This document shows, in pieces, positions 15,405 to 24,358 of a stretch of 64,000 nucleotides of DNA. The DNA is from Bacilli bacterium. Lineage in GTDB: Bacteria > Bacillota > Bacilli > RF39 > UBA660. Made by a program: the position numbers and the translations under genes. Under the pieces are notes generated by a model. That model searched no databases and was not told where the DNA came from. It saw nothing but the letters and a program-made list of their open reading frames with translations. Numbering within the stretch: the first letter of the stretch is position 1; each line of letters opens with the position of its first letter. The stretch covers positions 1 through 64,000 of the forward strand of contig JAFXUK010000023.1 in the NCBI GenBank assembly GCA_017525015.1. Reading direction: 5' to 3'.

Positions 15405-18011
15405 ATGAAATATTTTAACACGGACATCGAAGATGTCATTAACTACTTAGATTCAAGTTGGTCAGGTCTAAGTACTGAACAAATACCATTTAAACAAGAA
15501 AAATATGGTTTAAATGAATTACCAACTAAAAAGAAAGATAGTGTATTCAAACTATTTATTTCTCAATTCGAAAATCCTATTGAGATTATTTTAGTTATTA
15601 CTGTAATTCTCTCATTTATAGCTGGTGAAAAAATAGATGCAATTGCTCTAATATTTATTATCTTAGTAGATGTATGTATGGGTACATATGAAGAATGGAA
15701 AGCGCGTAAAGATGCTGAAAGTTTATCTTCTATGATTAAAGCTACAGCTCGTGTTTTAAGAGAAGGAAGAGAAGTAGTTATACCATCTTCTGAAGTAGTA
15801 CCTGGTGACATATTAGTATTAGAAAGTGGAACTAAAATAAGCGCCGATGCTCGTATTATTGAGTGTCATAACTTCCAAGTAGATGAATCTCCACTTACTG
15901 GAGAAAGTACTGGTGTAGTTAAAAATATTGATGCTTTACCAGAAACAACATCTCTTGCAGATCGTAAGAACATGGTGTATGCTGGTACGTCAGTTATAAC
16001 TGGACGTGCTATGGCAATCGTAACTCATACCGCAACCTATACTGAAATAGGTAAGATAGCTGAAAAAGTTACTAATACTGAAGAGGAAAAATCTCCGCTT
16101 ACAATTAGAACAGAAAAATTCTCAAAACAAATTAGTGTAATAATAGTTATTGTTGCTATTATAACTACTTTTGTTTTACTAAGTAGAGGATATGAAATGA
16201 GTGCTATCTTCTTAAGCGTTATAGCTTTATCTGTATCAGCTATGCCAGAAGGTTTACCGCTTGCTTTAACAATGGCTTTAACCATTGCTTCTAAAAGAAT
16301 GGCTAAGAAAAATGTTATTGTTAAAAAATTAAATTCTGTTGAATCATTAGGTAGTTGTACAGTAATTGCTAGTGATAAAACCGGTACTTTAACTGTAAAT
16401 GAACAAACAGCCAAAGTAATCTTACTAGAAAATGGTGAAAGATTTGAAATAACTGGTACTGGTTATAATGATGAAGGTAAAGTTAAACCTCTTTATGAAG
16501 CTGATATTGAAGATGCTAATCGTATAGCAATTTTAGGCGCTATTAATAATGAAGCTCATTTAGAAAAAAAAGATGGTGAATTCATCGCCTTTGGTGATTC
16601 CATTGATATAGCATTCTTAAGTATGGCTGCTAAATTAAAAATAAAAGATAAACCAAGAGTAATCGAAAGAATACCTTATGAATCTGAAAATCAATACTCA
16701 GCAGTTTTCTATGAACAAAATGGAAAACTACGTTGTACTGTTAAAGGATCTATTGAAAAAGTAATGGGATTCTCCGAAGAAAAGAAAAAATATATTGATC
16801 AAAATATTGCTTTAACTAAAGATGGCTATCGTGTTATAGCTGTGGCAGATGGACCAGTTAAAGAAGCCAATGAAAAATCTATCAAGAATTTAGAGTTCGT
16901 TGGAATGGTTGGATTCATTGATCCAATAAGAGAAGAAGTTAAAGATTCTATTAAAGAATGTATAAGTGCTGGTATTAAAGTAATAATGGTTACAGGAGAC
17001 CATCCACTTACTGCTGGTGCTATTGGTAAATCATTAGGAATATGTTCTAAACAATCCGAAATAGCAACTGGTGCTGATGTTGAAAAATATCGTAATATGG
17101 GCGAAGAACAATTTGATAAATTTGTTGCTTATACTAAAGTATTCTCACGTGTAACTCCAATGGATAAATTAGATATTGTAAATTCTCTAAAAAGACAAGG
17201 AGAGTTTGTTGCTGTTACTGGTGATGGTGTAAACGATGCTCCAGCTATTAAAAGTGCTAATATTGGTATTGCTATGGGTAGTGGAACAGACGTTGCTAAA
17301 GAAACAGCATCTATGATAGTTGTTGATGATAACTTCACATCTATTGTAGCTGGTATCAAAGAAGGAAGAACAGCTTATAGTAATATTCGAAAAATAACTT
17401 TATTCTTATTAGGTTGTGGTCTTGCTGAAGTATGTTTCTTCTTATTATCAATTGCCTTTGGTTATGATATTCCATTAGTAGCAATTCAATTATTATGGTT
17501 AAATATTGTAACTGATGGATTACAAGATATTGCTTTATCATTCGAAAAATCTGAAGATAATATCATGAAAGAAAAACCAAGAGATACTAAAGAGTCATTA
17601 TTCTCTAAAGATTTAGCTATCGAAGTATCAATCTTAGGTATAGCAATTACTGCAATCATTTTTGGTACATGGAAATTCTTAATGGATAAAGGAACAGATA
17701 TCACATATGCTAGATCAGTTATTATGATGTTAATGGTATTTATTCAAAATATTAATGTTCTTAACTGTCGTAGTGAAAAGAGAACAGTCTTTAAAGAACC
17801 TCTACATACCAATCCGATTCTTTTAATAACAGTTGTTGGTTCAATTGCTCTTCAATTAATAATGGCTGAAATACCTATAACAGCCTTATTCTTAAAAGTA
17901 ACACCATTAGAAACAATTACAATTGTTAAACTATTATTATTATCATTTGTTATAATAGTAGTATATGAGATATATAAAATCATATTAAAAGTAAAGAAAG
18001 GAGATAATTAA
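15405..18011 (+). CDS. P2-type cation-transporting ATPase (Ca2+/Mn2+ type)
   Basis: 868 residues, full length. The actuator domain has PLTGES, the phosphorylation site is Asp324 in SDKTGTLT, the hinge has VMVTGDHP, and the P domain TGDGVNDAP. Ion-binding helices show MPEGLPL in M4 and NIVTDG in M6, the ligands typical of Ca2+ and Mn2+ pumps of the SERCA/PMCA-like group. The upstream Mn-type riboswitch and the neighbouring metal exporter favour manganese (or calcium) efflux, like lactococcal YoaB. Specificity is inferred. A strong AAAGGAG site precedes the ATG. Confidence 0.9.
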   Translation: MKYFNTDIEDVINYLDSSWSGLSTEQIPFKQEKYGLNELPTKKKDSVFKLFISQFENPIEIILVITVILSFIAGEKIDAIALIFIILVDVCMGTYEEWKARKDAESLSSMIKATARVLREGREVVIPSSEVVPGDILVLESGTKISADARIIECHNFQVDESPLTGESTGVVKNIDALPETTSLADRKNMVYAGTSVITGRAMAIVTHTATYTEIGKIAEKVTNTEEEKSPLTIRTEKFSKQISVIIVIVAIITTFVLLSRGYEMSAIFLSVIALSVSAMPEGLPLALTMALTIASKRMAKKNVIVKKLNSVESLGSCTVIASDKTGTLTVNEQTAKVILLENGERFEITGTGYNDEGKVKPLYEADIEDANRIAILGAINNEAHLEKKDGEFIAFGDSIDIAFLSMAAKLKIKDKPRVIERIPYESENQYSAVFYEQNGKLRCTVKGSIEKVMGFSEEKKKYIDQNIALTKDGYRVIAVADGPVKEANEKSIKNLEFVGMVGFIDPIREEVKDSIKECISAGIKVIMVTGDHPLTAGAIGKSLGICSKQSEIATGADVEKYRNMGEEQFDKFVAYTKVFSRVTPMDKLDIVNSLKRQGEFVAVTGDGVNDAPAIKSANIGIAMGSGTDVAKETASMIVVDDNFTSIVAGIKEGRTAYSNIRKITLFLLGCGLAEVCFFLLSIAFGYDIPLVAIQLLWLNIVTDGLQDIALSFEKSEDNIMKEKPRDTKESLFSKDLAIEVSILGIAITAIIFGTWKFLMDKGTDITYARSVIMMLMVFIQNINVLNCRSEKRTVFKEPLHTNPILLITVVGSIALQLIMAEIPITALFLKVTPLETITIVKLLLLSFVIIVVYEIYKIILKVKKGDN

Positions 18012-18012
18012 A

Positions 18013-18534
18013 ATGCCTGAACAAGTAATGTCTTTAATATTCTTGATTGTCGGTTTATTATTATGCTTCTTTGGTTTTAAAATTCAAAAAATGTTAATAA
18101 CTGTAGCTTGGTTCTTAATTGGTTATAACTTAGTAGGATATGCTAATGATTATTTTCATTTAATAAGTGATTCTAATATCTTGATATTAGTATCTATTGT
18201 TGTTGGATTACTATTATCAGGAGTTGGGTTTAAATTAGAAAAGCTAGCATTATTTATAGCTGTAGCTTATCTAACATTCACATCTATAAAAGCATATATA
18301 CCAATAGATGATCCTCGTATTCTTTTATTAGTTCAAGCAGCATTAGCTTTAATAGCAGGCGCTTTATCAACCTTATTTATTAAACCAATTCTTATTGGTG
18401 TAAGTAGTTTTGCTGGAGCAGCCTTAGTAAAAGAATATTTACCATTATTTATAACTATTCCAGCTAATATTCTATTAATTATAGTTATAGTTATTGCAGT
18501 AGCTGGCGTAATAGTTCAACTAAAGACATCTTAG
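18013..18534 (+). CDS. DUF4203/TMEM198-like membrane protein
   Basis: 173 residues, almost entirely hydrophobic, six to seven short membrane helices with Gly-rich faces (LIFLIVGLLLCFFGFKIQKM and a repeat-like ILVSIVVGLLLSGVGFKLEK). The pattern resembles DUF4203. Its start codon is one base after the ATPase stop and shares the AAAGGAG site, so it is cotranscribed with the pump and may act with it. Confidence 0.6.
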   Translation: MPEQVMSLIFLIVGLLLCFFGFKIQKMLITVAWFLIGYNLVGYANDYFHLISDSNILILVSIVVGLLLSGVGFKLEKLALFIAVAYLTFTSIKAYIPIDDPRILLLVQAALALIAGALSTLFIKPILIGVSSFAGAALVKEYLPLFITIPANILLIIVIVIAVAGVIVQLKTS

Positions 18535-18546
18535 ATGTCTTTTTTT
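18522..18546 (+). terminator. terminator embedded in a CDS 3' end
   Basis: AAAGACATC/GATGTCTTT with a TTA turn and T-run; the stop codon overlaps the loop. Confidence 0.85.
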
Positions 18547-18550
18547 ATGC

Positions 18551-18556
18551 TATAAT
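18551..18556 (+). promoter_or_regulatory. extended -10 promoter
   Basis: TGCTATAAT directly after the terminator T-run. Confidence 0.6.
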
Positions 18557-18574
18557 ATAAATAGGTGGTAAGGT

Positions 18575-19321
18575 ATGAAGAAAAGATTAATAATAATTGC
18601 AATACTTCTAATCCTTTTAACAGGATGTGGCAATAAAAAAATAATAAATAATGCTGAAGAAAAATTATCAGAAAAAATAACTGATTATCGTAATGTAACA
18701 GAATCATCTATTAAAGAATCTTTAGATTATATTGAAGATAACTATAAAGAAAAATTAACTAATAGTAAAAAAGAAAACTTATTAACTAATGCTTATTACT
18801 TAAAAGAATTATCTGCAAATAATAAAGAAAGTAATGTTTATAAACTATCTATAAGTGTTGAAGAATATGTTTTAAAAAATAAAAACAAAAAAGATATCGA
18901 TGATTATCTTGATAAAATAAATAAAAATAAGAATACAGAAATAACTACTACTTACAAATCTTATCTAACTAAGAAAGTCATCGCAAAAAAACTAAGTGAA
19001 CAAGAAAGACTTGTTAATGACGATATCAATGATAAAACTCAAGTAAGTAAAAAGAATGTTAGTAAAGCAGTAGAATATATTGATACACATATTAATAATG
19101 TATTATTAAATGAAGAAGTAATCGAAAAAATGGCTTACTATACATTATATTTAAATGAACTATCTAATGATGATGGTCTAATTTCTAAAATCAGTAAAGA
19201 AACTTTAGAATACCTTGATACCTTAGATGATAATCATAAAAATAAAGTTATTGATTTAATTAATGATTATAAGAAAAACGAATCAAAAGAATTAAACTAT
19301 TTCTTTAGTAACATAAAGTAA
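18575..19321 (+). CDS. helical lipoprotein of unknown function
   Basis: 248 residues with a lipoprotein signal (KKRLIIIAILLILLTGC; lipobox LTGC, Cys18). The mature part is Lys/Asn/Glu-rich, predicted all-helical and possibly coiled-coil, with two similar halves (each contains a YI-D---- helix then a LT/LLN-A-Y-L-ELS segment). Anchored to the outer face of the membrane. No family recognised. Confidence 0.75.
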   Translation: MKKRLIIIAILLILLTGCGNKKIINNAEEKLSEKITDYRNVTESSIKESLDYIEDNYKEKLTNSKKENLLTNAYYLKELSANNKESNVYKLSISVEEYVLKNKNKKDIDDYLDKINKNKNTEITTTYKSYLTKKVIAKKLSEQERLVNDDINDKTQVSKKNVSKAVEYIDTHINNVLLNEEVIEKMAYYTLYLNELSNDDGLISKISKETLEYLDTLDDNHKNKVIDLINDYKKNESKELNYFFSNIK

Positions 19322-19357
19322 TATTTAATTCTTTTTTGATAATAAAGAGGTGATTAC

Positions 19358-19861
19358 ATGAAAGCTATTATAGCTAGTGATATACATGGTAATTTAATAT
19401 ATACTCAAAGTTTAGAAGAACTAATCTTAAAAGAAAATCCAGATAAATTAATCTTACTTGGTGATTACTTTTCTAGTTATGAAAATTATGAAGTAATTGA
19501 TATCTTAAATAAATATAGTGATATTATTTGTGCTGTAAGAGGTAACTGTGATTATCTTGAAGAAAGATGTAAGTTTGATTATAATCATGATTACTTAATA
19601 GTCGAGTTAGATAATTATAAATTCTTTTGTACACATGGACATACAATGTATTTAAAAGAAATGATTGAAAAAAGTAAAGGTATGTATATTTTATCTGGTC
19701 ATACTCATGTTTATAAAATCCATGGAAATAATCTAAATCCTGGTAGTGTAGGTAGGCCAAGAGAGAATCCTGAACATACTTGTTTATTATATAAAAATAA
19801 AACAATGTATCTAATTGATTTAGATAATTTAAATTGTATAGATAAACGTAATATGCCTTAA
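19358..19861 (+). CDS. YfcE-family metallophosphoesterase
   Basis: 167 residues, the normal size for YfcE/MJ0936-type phosphodiesterases. All metal-binding motifs are present: Asp8 and His10 in SDIHGN, Asp36 in LGDY, Asn63 in RGNCD, His93 in THGH, and His115/His117 in SGHTH, with the closing NPGSVGRPR. Substrate in the cell unknown. Ribosome-binding site AGAGGTGA. Confidence 0.9.
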   Translation: MKAIIASDIHGNLIYTQSLEELILKENPDKLILLGDYFSSYENYEVIDILNKYSDIICAVRGNCDYLEERCKFDYNHDYLIVELDNYKFFCTHGHTMYLKEMIEKSKGMYILSGHTHVYKIHGNNLNPGSVGRPRENPEHTCLLYKNKTMYLIDLDNLNCIDKRNMP

Positions 19862-19871
19862 TAAAAAGGTC

Positions 19872-19900
19872 TTAAAAAAATAATAAAAATATAGTATAAT
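19872..19900 (+). promoter_or_regulatory. sigmaA-type promoter
   Basis: TTAAAA (19872-19877), 17-base spacer, TATAAT (19895-19900). Confidence 0.6.
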
Positions 19901-19922
19901 TACTGTATAAGTGGGTGGTATC

Positions 19923-20861
19923 ATGAGGTTGAAATATTTTGACGGTTTAATGGGCTTTGTAGTTGGCGATGCCATGGGTGTCCCATTAGAGTTTAAATCA
20001 CGTGAAGAATTACTGAAAAATCCTGTTACCAAAATGACTGGATTTGGTACTCACAATGTTGCTGAAGGAACATGGTCTGATGATACATCAATGATGATTG
20101 CTACTATTGATTCTATTAATTCTAAAAATGGTATCGATTATCAAGATATAGCTTTAAAATTTTCTTCATTTAAAAACCGAGGAAGTTATACGCCTTTTGG
20201 TGAAGTGTTTGATATTGGAAATACTTGTGCAAGAGCAATCGATAATTTTGATGAAGCTCATGATGATCCAACAACTTGTGGATTAAAAGATATTAATTCT
20301 AATGGCAATGGTTCTCTAATGCGTATATTACCAATTGCTTATTATGCTATTGAAAAACATTTAAAAGATGTCGAAATATTAGATTTAGTAACAAAGATAT
20401 CATCTATTACTCACGCCCACGAAATAAGTATTTTAGGATGTTATATCTATGTTAGATATGCAATGTTCTTACTAAATGGTAAAGATAAACTAGCTGCTTA
20501 CAATATGACTAAAGCAGTAGATTATACAATGTTTAGTGAAGAAGCTAGAGCTCCTTATGAAAGATTATTACAAGGAGATATATCTAAACTAACAGTTGAT
20601 GATATTAAATCAACTGGATATGTTGTAGATACTTTAGAAGCATGTCTATGGGTATTACTAAAGTCTGAAAATTATAAAGAAGCAATTATTGGTGCTATTA
20701 ACTTAGGTGGTGACACTGATACCATTGGTGCTTTAACTGGTGGGTTAGCTGGAATAATATATGGTTATGACTATATACCTGAAGAATGGAAAAGCGAAAT
20801 AGCTCGAAAAGAATACTTACTTGACATCTTTGAAGAGTTTAGTGAAAATATATATGAATAA
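19923..20861 (+). CDS. ADP-ribosylglycohydrolase (DraG/ARH family)
   Basis: 312 residues. Metal-binding motifs of the family are visible: GDAMGVPLEF at the N-terminus, GTWSDDTSM, a central NGNGSLMRI, and the late GGDTDTIGALTGGLAG. Such enzymes remove ADP-ribose from proteins or release it from small molecules; the substrate here is unknown and no ADP-ribosyltransferase is adjacent. The start is ATG 19923 behind GGGTGG; a GTG 12 bases upstream lies inside that site. Confidence 0.9.
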   Translation: MRLKYFDGLMGFVVGDAMGVPLEFKSREELLKNPVTKMTGFGTHNVAEGTWSDDTSMMIATIDSINSKNGIDYQDIALKFSSFKNRGSYTPFGEVFDIGNTCARAIDNFDEAHDDPTTCGLKDINSNGNGSLMRILPIAYYAIEKHLKDVEILDLVTKISSITHAHEISILGCYIYVRYAMFLLNGKDKLAAYNMTKAVDYTMFSEEARAPYERLLQGDISKLTVDDIKSTGYVVDTLEACLWVLLKSENYKEAIIGAINLGGDTDTIGALTGGLAGIIYGYDYIPEEWKSEIARKEYLLDIFEEFSENIYE

Positions 20862-20884
20862 AACTCCTTTTAAGGAGTTTTTTT
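20861..20884 (+). terminator. intrinsic terminator
   Basis: AAACTCCTT/AAGGAGTTT with TT loop and T-run. Confidence 0.9.
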
Positions 20885-20897
20885 ATGGAAAAAATGG

Positions 20898-20923
20898 TAT
20901 AATAAAACCAGTTATGATATAAT
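20898..20923 (+). promoter_or_regulatory. tandem extended -10 boxes before lspA
   Basis: TGGTATAAT (TATAAT at 20898-20903) and TGATATAAT (TATAAT at 20918-20923), 20 bases apart on the same strand. Confidence 0.6.
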
Positions 20924-20944
20924 CTTAAAACGAGGTGAAACAAG

Positions 20945-21451
20945 GTGAATAAAAGAACATTAATAATTGCTATAATTGCTTTATTTTTAGATCAAATAAC
21001 TAAAGTATTAGCTAGTTCTTTTTTAAGCTTATCTAAGAGTATAAAACTTATTAAAAACTTCTTTTATTTAACCTTATGTCATAATACAGGAGCAGCCTGG
21101 GGAATATTAAATAAATATCCTATTATCCTAATATTATTATCATTTATTGCTATTGTTATTATTTATCATTTTATGTTTAGTTACAAAAATAACTTACGTA
21201 ATAACTTAGCATTTGGTTTATTACTAGGTGGCTTAGTAGGAAACCTAATTGATCGAATAATATTTGGATATGTCGTTGATTTCTTAGATTTCATTATTTT
21301 TAAATATGATTATCCAGTTTTCAATGTTGCAGATATCTGCATAGTAATAGGAGTATTCCTAATTATTATTTCGACTATTAAAGGAGATGATAAAAATGAA
21401 TCTAATAGTAACAGAAGAGGGCGAAAGACTAGACAAGTATCTAGCAAATAA
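20945..21451 (+). CDS. lspA: lipoprotein signal peptidase (signal peptidase II)
   Basis: 168 residues, four membrane helices. Family motifs: FLDQITK near the N-terminus, NTGAAWG, the GGLVGNLIDRIIFGYVVDFLDF stretch holding one catalytic Asp, and FNVADICI with the second. It cleaves prolipoproteins such as those at 18575 and 24567. It starts with GTG; AGGTGA lies upstream. Its last 56 bases overlap the start of rluD, so the two are cotranscribed, the usual lspA-rluD pairing. Confidence 0.95.
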   Translation: MNKRTLIIAIIALFLDQITKVLASSFLSLSKSIKLIKNFFYLTLCHNTGAAWGILNKYPIILILLSFIAIVIIYHFMFSYKNNLRNNLAFGLLLGGLVGNLIDRIIFGYVVDFLDFIIFKYDYPVFNVADICIVIGVFLIIISTIKGDDKNESNSNRRGRKTRQVSSK

Positions 21452-22292
21452 TACTGATTATACACGTTCCATTATTGCTAAAATGTTAGATGAAAATTAT
21501 ATAGATGTTAATGGTAAAGTAGAAAAAGCATCTTATAAAGTAAGACTAAATGATAGCATTAATATCAAAGAAGGATATGTATCAGTACCTGATATAGAAC
21601 CTGTTAAAATGGATATCGATATCGTCTACGAAGATGATGACTTAATAATTGTTAATAAACCAAGTGGATTAGTAGTTCATCCTGGATCAGGAAATTACAA
21701 TAATACTTTAGTAAATGGTTTACTTGATTATACTAATAACTTAAGTGATTTAAATGGTGAAGCCAGACCTGGTATAGTTCATCGTATAGATAAAGATACT
21801 TCAGGTTTAATTCTAATAGCTAAAAATAATAAAACTCATGCTTTATTAACTGATTATTTTAAAGATCATAAAAATATAAAAAGAGAGTATATAGCATTAC
21901 TATGTGGAGTATTCCCTCATGAAACAGCAACAATAGATGCTCCAATTGGTAGAGATCCTAAAGATCGTAAAAAGATGGCTGTTACAGCAGACAATTCTAA
22001 AGAAGCTATAACTCATTTAAAAGTATTAAAAAGATATAAAGAATATACCTTAGTAAGTTGTATTTTGGAAACAGGTCGTACTCATCAAATTAGAGTACAT
22101 ATGAATTATATTGGTTATCCAATTTATAATGATCCTGTATACAATACCAAACATGCTACTGAATTTGGACAATTCTTACATTCAGCAAAAATGGACTTCA
22201 TTCATCCAATTACTAAAAAAGAGATGCATTTTGAAGCACCATTACCAGAATATTTTCAAAACTTTATTGATAATTTAGAAGAACAAAAATAA
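21396..22292 (+). CDS. rluD: RluD-family 23S rRNA pseudouridine synthase
   Basis: 298 residues with an N-terminal S4 RNA-binding domain (GERLDKYLANNTDYTRS) and the pseudouridine synthase domain: catalytic Asp in RPGIVHRIDKDTSGL, NIKREYIALL, and GRTHQIRVH. The start at 21396 is placed by AAGGAG at 21381-21386; an ATG at 21387 is too close to that site. Overlaps lspA by 56 bases. Probably the RluD/YlyB type by context. Confidence 0.9.
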   Translation: MNLIVTEEGERLDKYLANNTDYTRSIIAKMLDENYIDVNGKVEKASYKVRLNDSINIKEGYVSVPDIEPVKMDIDIVYEDDDLIIVNKPSGLVVHPGSGNYNNTLVNGLLDYTNNLSDLNGEARPGIVHRIDKDTSGLILIAKNNKTHALLTDYFKDHKNIKREYIALLCGVFPHETATIDAPIGRDPKDRKKMAVTADNSKEAITHLKVLKRYKEYTLVSCILETGRTHQIRVHMNYIGYPIYNDPVYNTKHATEFGQFLHSAKMDFIHPITKKEMHFEAPLPEYFQNFIDNLEEQK

Positions 22293-22318
22293 AAAATTAT
22301 TAAAAATAAGACATAACT

Positions 22319-22347
22319 TTGAAAATATATTAAAAATATTATAAAAT
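22319..22347 (+). promoter_or_regulatory. sigmaA-type promoter
   Basis: TTGAAA (22319-22324), 17-base spacer, TAAAAT (22342-22347). Confidence 0.7.
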
Positions 22348-22368
22348 TATAAAGAGGAGGAGATTTTC

Positions 22369-23535
22369 GTGTCAACAATATTAATGGATAAAAAAGAAGA
22401 AACCATTATGAAATTAGTTCATTACTTTATTACCGAAGAAAACTATAATCCAATTATTGTTAACGGTGTTAAAGATGAAATATGGTTGGAAAACAGTGAC
22501 GGACCATACCGTATTGTTAGAATCAACTCTAATAACATATTTAATGAAGAACAATTAAATTATGATTATTATAAAATTAATAGTATTGTAAAACAAATAA
22601 AGAAAAAGACTTTTTCTTTTAGAGTTAATACTTTAAATATATTATTAAATGTTAATGAAGATTTAAATGTTGAAGCAACTAAAAATATTCAACCAGCTAT
22701 CATTGTTAATTCAGAAGATGGAAACTTAAATGTAACTGATAAAAATATTCTAGAAGCTTTCCCTAACATTAATGAAAAACTACTTGCTAATAGAACAGGT
22801 GTTGATTTAATTATTAATGTTACAAAAGATATAAATGAAAAAACTGAAAAAGAAAATAAATCATTTGAAAGAACTTTCAAACCTAAAAAGATTATCTTTA
22901 CTCACTTAATAATGGCTATATGCTTTATTATGTTTGGGGTAACAGCTTTATTTGATGGTTTAGATGCTTTACTTAGTGTTAATACTGTAACAGTTTTAAA
23001 ACTAGGTGCTAACTGGGCTCCATTATTAAAGGGTGGAGAAGTATGGCGACTTATTTCTTACATGTTCCTACATGCAGGAATAATTCATTTAATGATTAAT
23101 ATGTATTCCTTACTTATTTTAGGAACACAAACAGAAACCTTCATCGGTAAATGGAAATTCCTAGTTATATATTTAGTAAGTGGAATATGTGGTGGATTGA
23201 TGTCATCTGCATTAGATCCAAACGTATCTATTGGTGCATCTGGTGCTATCTTTGGTTTAACTGGATCACTATTATACTTTGGCTATCATTATCGTAACTA
23301 TTTAGGAGCAGCTTTACGTAACCAAATAATACCTGTTATTATAATCAACTTACTTATTGGTTATATGACTCCTAATATAGATAACTGGTGCCATATCGGT
23401 GGTCTAATAGGAGGATTCCTAATTACTATGGCAGTTGGTGTAGATGGTAAGTCTAAACCATCTGAAAGAATTAATGGTGCAATATGTTTATTATTGTACA
23501 TGGGATTCTTTGCATATTTGATATTCTTTAGATAG
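22369..23535 (+). CDS. rhomboid-family intramembrane serine protease with soluble N-domain
   Basis: 388 residues. About 170 soluble N-terminal residues precede six to seven membrane helices. WRLISYMFLHAGIIHLMINM contains the conserved loop-1 Trp-Arg and His/Asn; the catalytic pair is Ser291 in GASGAIFG and His342 in HIGGLIGG. The architecture resembles Bacillus GluP (YqgP). GTG start behind a very strong GAGGAGGAG site. Confidence 0.9.
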   Translation: MSTILMDKKEETIMKLVHYFITEENYNPIIVNGVKDEIWLENSDGPYRIVRINSNNIFNEEQLNYDYYKINSIVKQIKKKTFSFRVNTLNILLNVNEDLNVEATKNIQPAIIVNSEDGNLNVTDKNILEAFPNINEKLLANRTGVDLIINVTKDINEKTEKENKSFERTFKPKKIIFTHLIMAICFIMFGVTALFDGLDALLSVNTVTVLKLGANWAPLLKGGEVWRLISYMFLHAGIIHLMINMYSLLILGTQTETFIGKWKFLVIYLVSGICGGLMSSALDPNVSIGASGAIFGLTGSLLYFGYHYRNYLGAALRNQIIPVIIINLLIGYMTPNIDNWCHIGGLIGGFLITMAVGVDGKSKPSERINGAICLLLYMGFFAYLIFFR

Positions 23536-23555
23536 GATTAAATCCTATCTTTTTT
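23529..23555 (+). terminator. intrinsic terminator
   Basis: GATAGGATT/AATCCTATC plus T-run overlapping the rhomboid stop codon. Confidence 0.85.
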
Positions 23556-23562
23556 ATTGCAC

Positions 23563-23587
23563 TAAAAAAAGTACTAAATAGTACTTT
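23563..23587 (-). terminator. lexA terminator (minus strand)
   Basis: Read on the minus strand: AAAGTAC/GTACTTT followed by TTTT. Confidence 0.75.
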
Positions 23588-23605
23588 CTTAGCTTTTTCT
23601 TCCTC

Positions 23606-24229
23606 TTATAAACTTCTATATAATCCAATTGCCTTACCTAAAATAACACAGTTTTGTAAAATAATTGGATCCATTGTATCATTCTCAGGTTGTAATCTAA
23701 TATGATCTTTTTCCTTATAGAATGTTTTTAATGTAACTTCATTATCATCAGTCATTGCTACAACAATATCACCATTACGAGCAACATTTTGTTTTTGAAC
23801 AATAACTACATCTCCATCATAGATACCAACATTTATCATTGATTCACCAGTACACTCTAAAGTAAATATTGTTTCTCTACTAGGAATCAAACTAGCTGGT
23901 AATGTAAACCATTCAGATGGATTTTCAATTGCTTCTATTGGATTACCACAGGCTACTTTACCAAGTAGGGGAACTTTAACAAGTTCAGGGTCATCCTTTT
24001 GCGCAAATTCATTTTCACCAACGATTTCAATAGTTCTAAATTTTGAATTAGTCTTTCTAATACAACCTGCGTCCTCTAGTTTTTTTAAATGAGTATGTAC
24101 AGTAGCAGGAGATGAAAGACCAAGCGCAGCCCCAATTTCTCTTGTTGAAGGTGGGAATCCATGATCTACAACATATTTCTTAATATACTGTAAAACATCC
24201 TCTTGTCTTTTAGTAATATTCTTCTCCAT
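23606..24229 (-). CDS. lexA: LexA SOS repressor
   Basis: 207 residues. The N-terminal winged helix has FPPSTREIGAALGLSSPATVHTHL. The C-terminal self-cleaving peptidase has Ser130 in CTGESM and Lys168 in EVTLKTF. The cleavage site reads VACGNP, so the scissile bond would be Cys94-Gly95 instead of the usual Ala-Gly; Cys-Gly is the natural site in UmuD, so autocleavage is still expected. Divergent from a small SOS gene, with LexA-type boxes in the shared region. Confidence 0.95.
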   Translation of the reverse strand: MEKNITKRQEDVLQYIKKYVVDHGFPPSTREIGAALGLSSPATVHTHLKKLEDAGCIRKTNSKFRTIEIVGENEFAQKDDPELVKVPLLGKVACGNPIEAIENPSEWFTLPASLIPSRETIFTLECTGESMINVGIYDGDVVIVQKQNVARNGDIVVAMTDDNEVTLKTFYKEKDHIRLQPENDTMDPIILQNCVILGKAIGLYRSL

Positions 24230-24246
24230 AACTTACCTCCAAACTC

Positions 24247-24275
24247 ATCTTAACATAGTTGATGTAAAATGTCAA
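24247..24275 (-). promoter_or_regulatory. lexA promoter (minus strand)
   Basis: On the minus strand TTGACA (complement of 24270-24275), 17-base spacer, TAAGAT (complement of 24247-24252). Confidence 0.75.
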
Positions 24276-24285
24276 ACAAATGTTT
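24274..24285. promoter_or_regulatory. candidate LexA operator overlapping the lexA -35
   Basis: Palindrome-like AAACAAATGTTT fits a degenerate GAAC-N4-GTTC box and overlaps the lexA -35 hexamer. The same 12-mer, reversed, occurs in the rarA promoter at 36208. Confidence 0.5.
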
Positions 24286-24295
24286 TGTTTTGCTG

Positions 24296-24324
24296 TTGAC
24301 ACGAATAATTGTTCGTAGTATGAT
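24296..24324 (+). promoter_or_regulatory. SOS-type promoter of the 44-residue gene
   Basis: Perfect TTGACA (24296-24301), 17-base spacer, TATGAT (24319-24324). Confidence 0.8.
24302..24315. promoter_or_regulatory. LexA operator (SOS box)
   Basis: CGAATAATTGTTCG matches the Gram-positive CGAAC-N4-GTTCG box with one mismatch and sits exactly between the -35 and -10 of the divergent gene, an ideal repression site. Confidence 0.85.
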
Positions 24325-24358
24325 TAATACAGGTAAAAGGAAAGAGAAAGGTGAGATT

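Noticed and set aside
16037..16414. 125-residue frame on the minus strand inside the ATPase gene
   Set aside because: Shadow of conserved P-type ATPase coding sequence, without promoter or ribosome-binding site.
19855..19880. Terminator after the YfcE-family gene (CCTT/AAGG)
   Set aside because: Only four pairs and no T-run.
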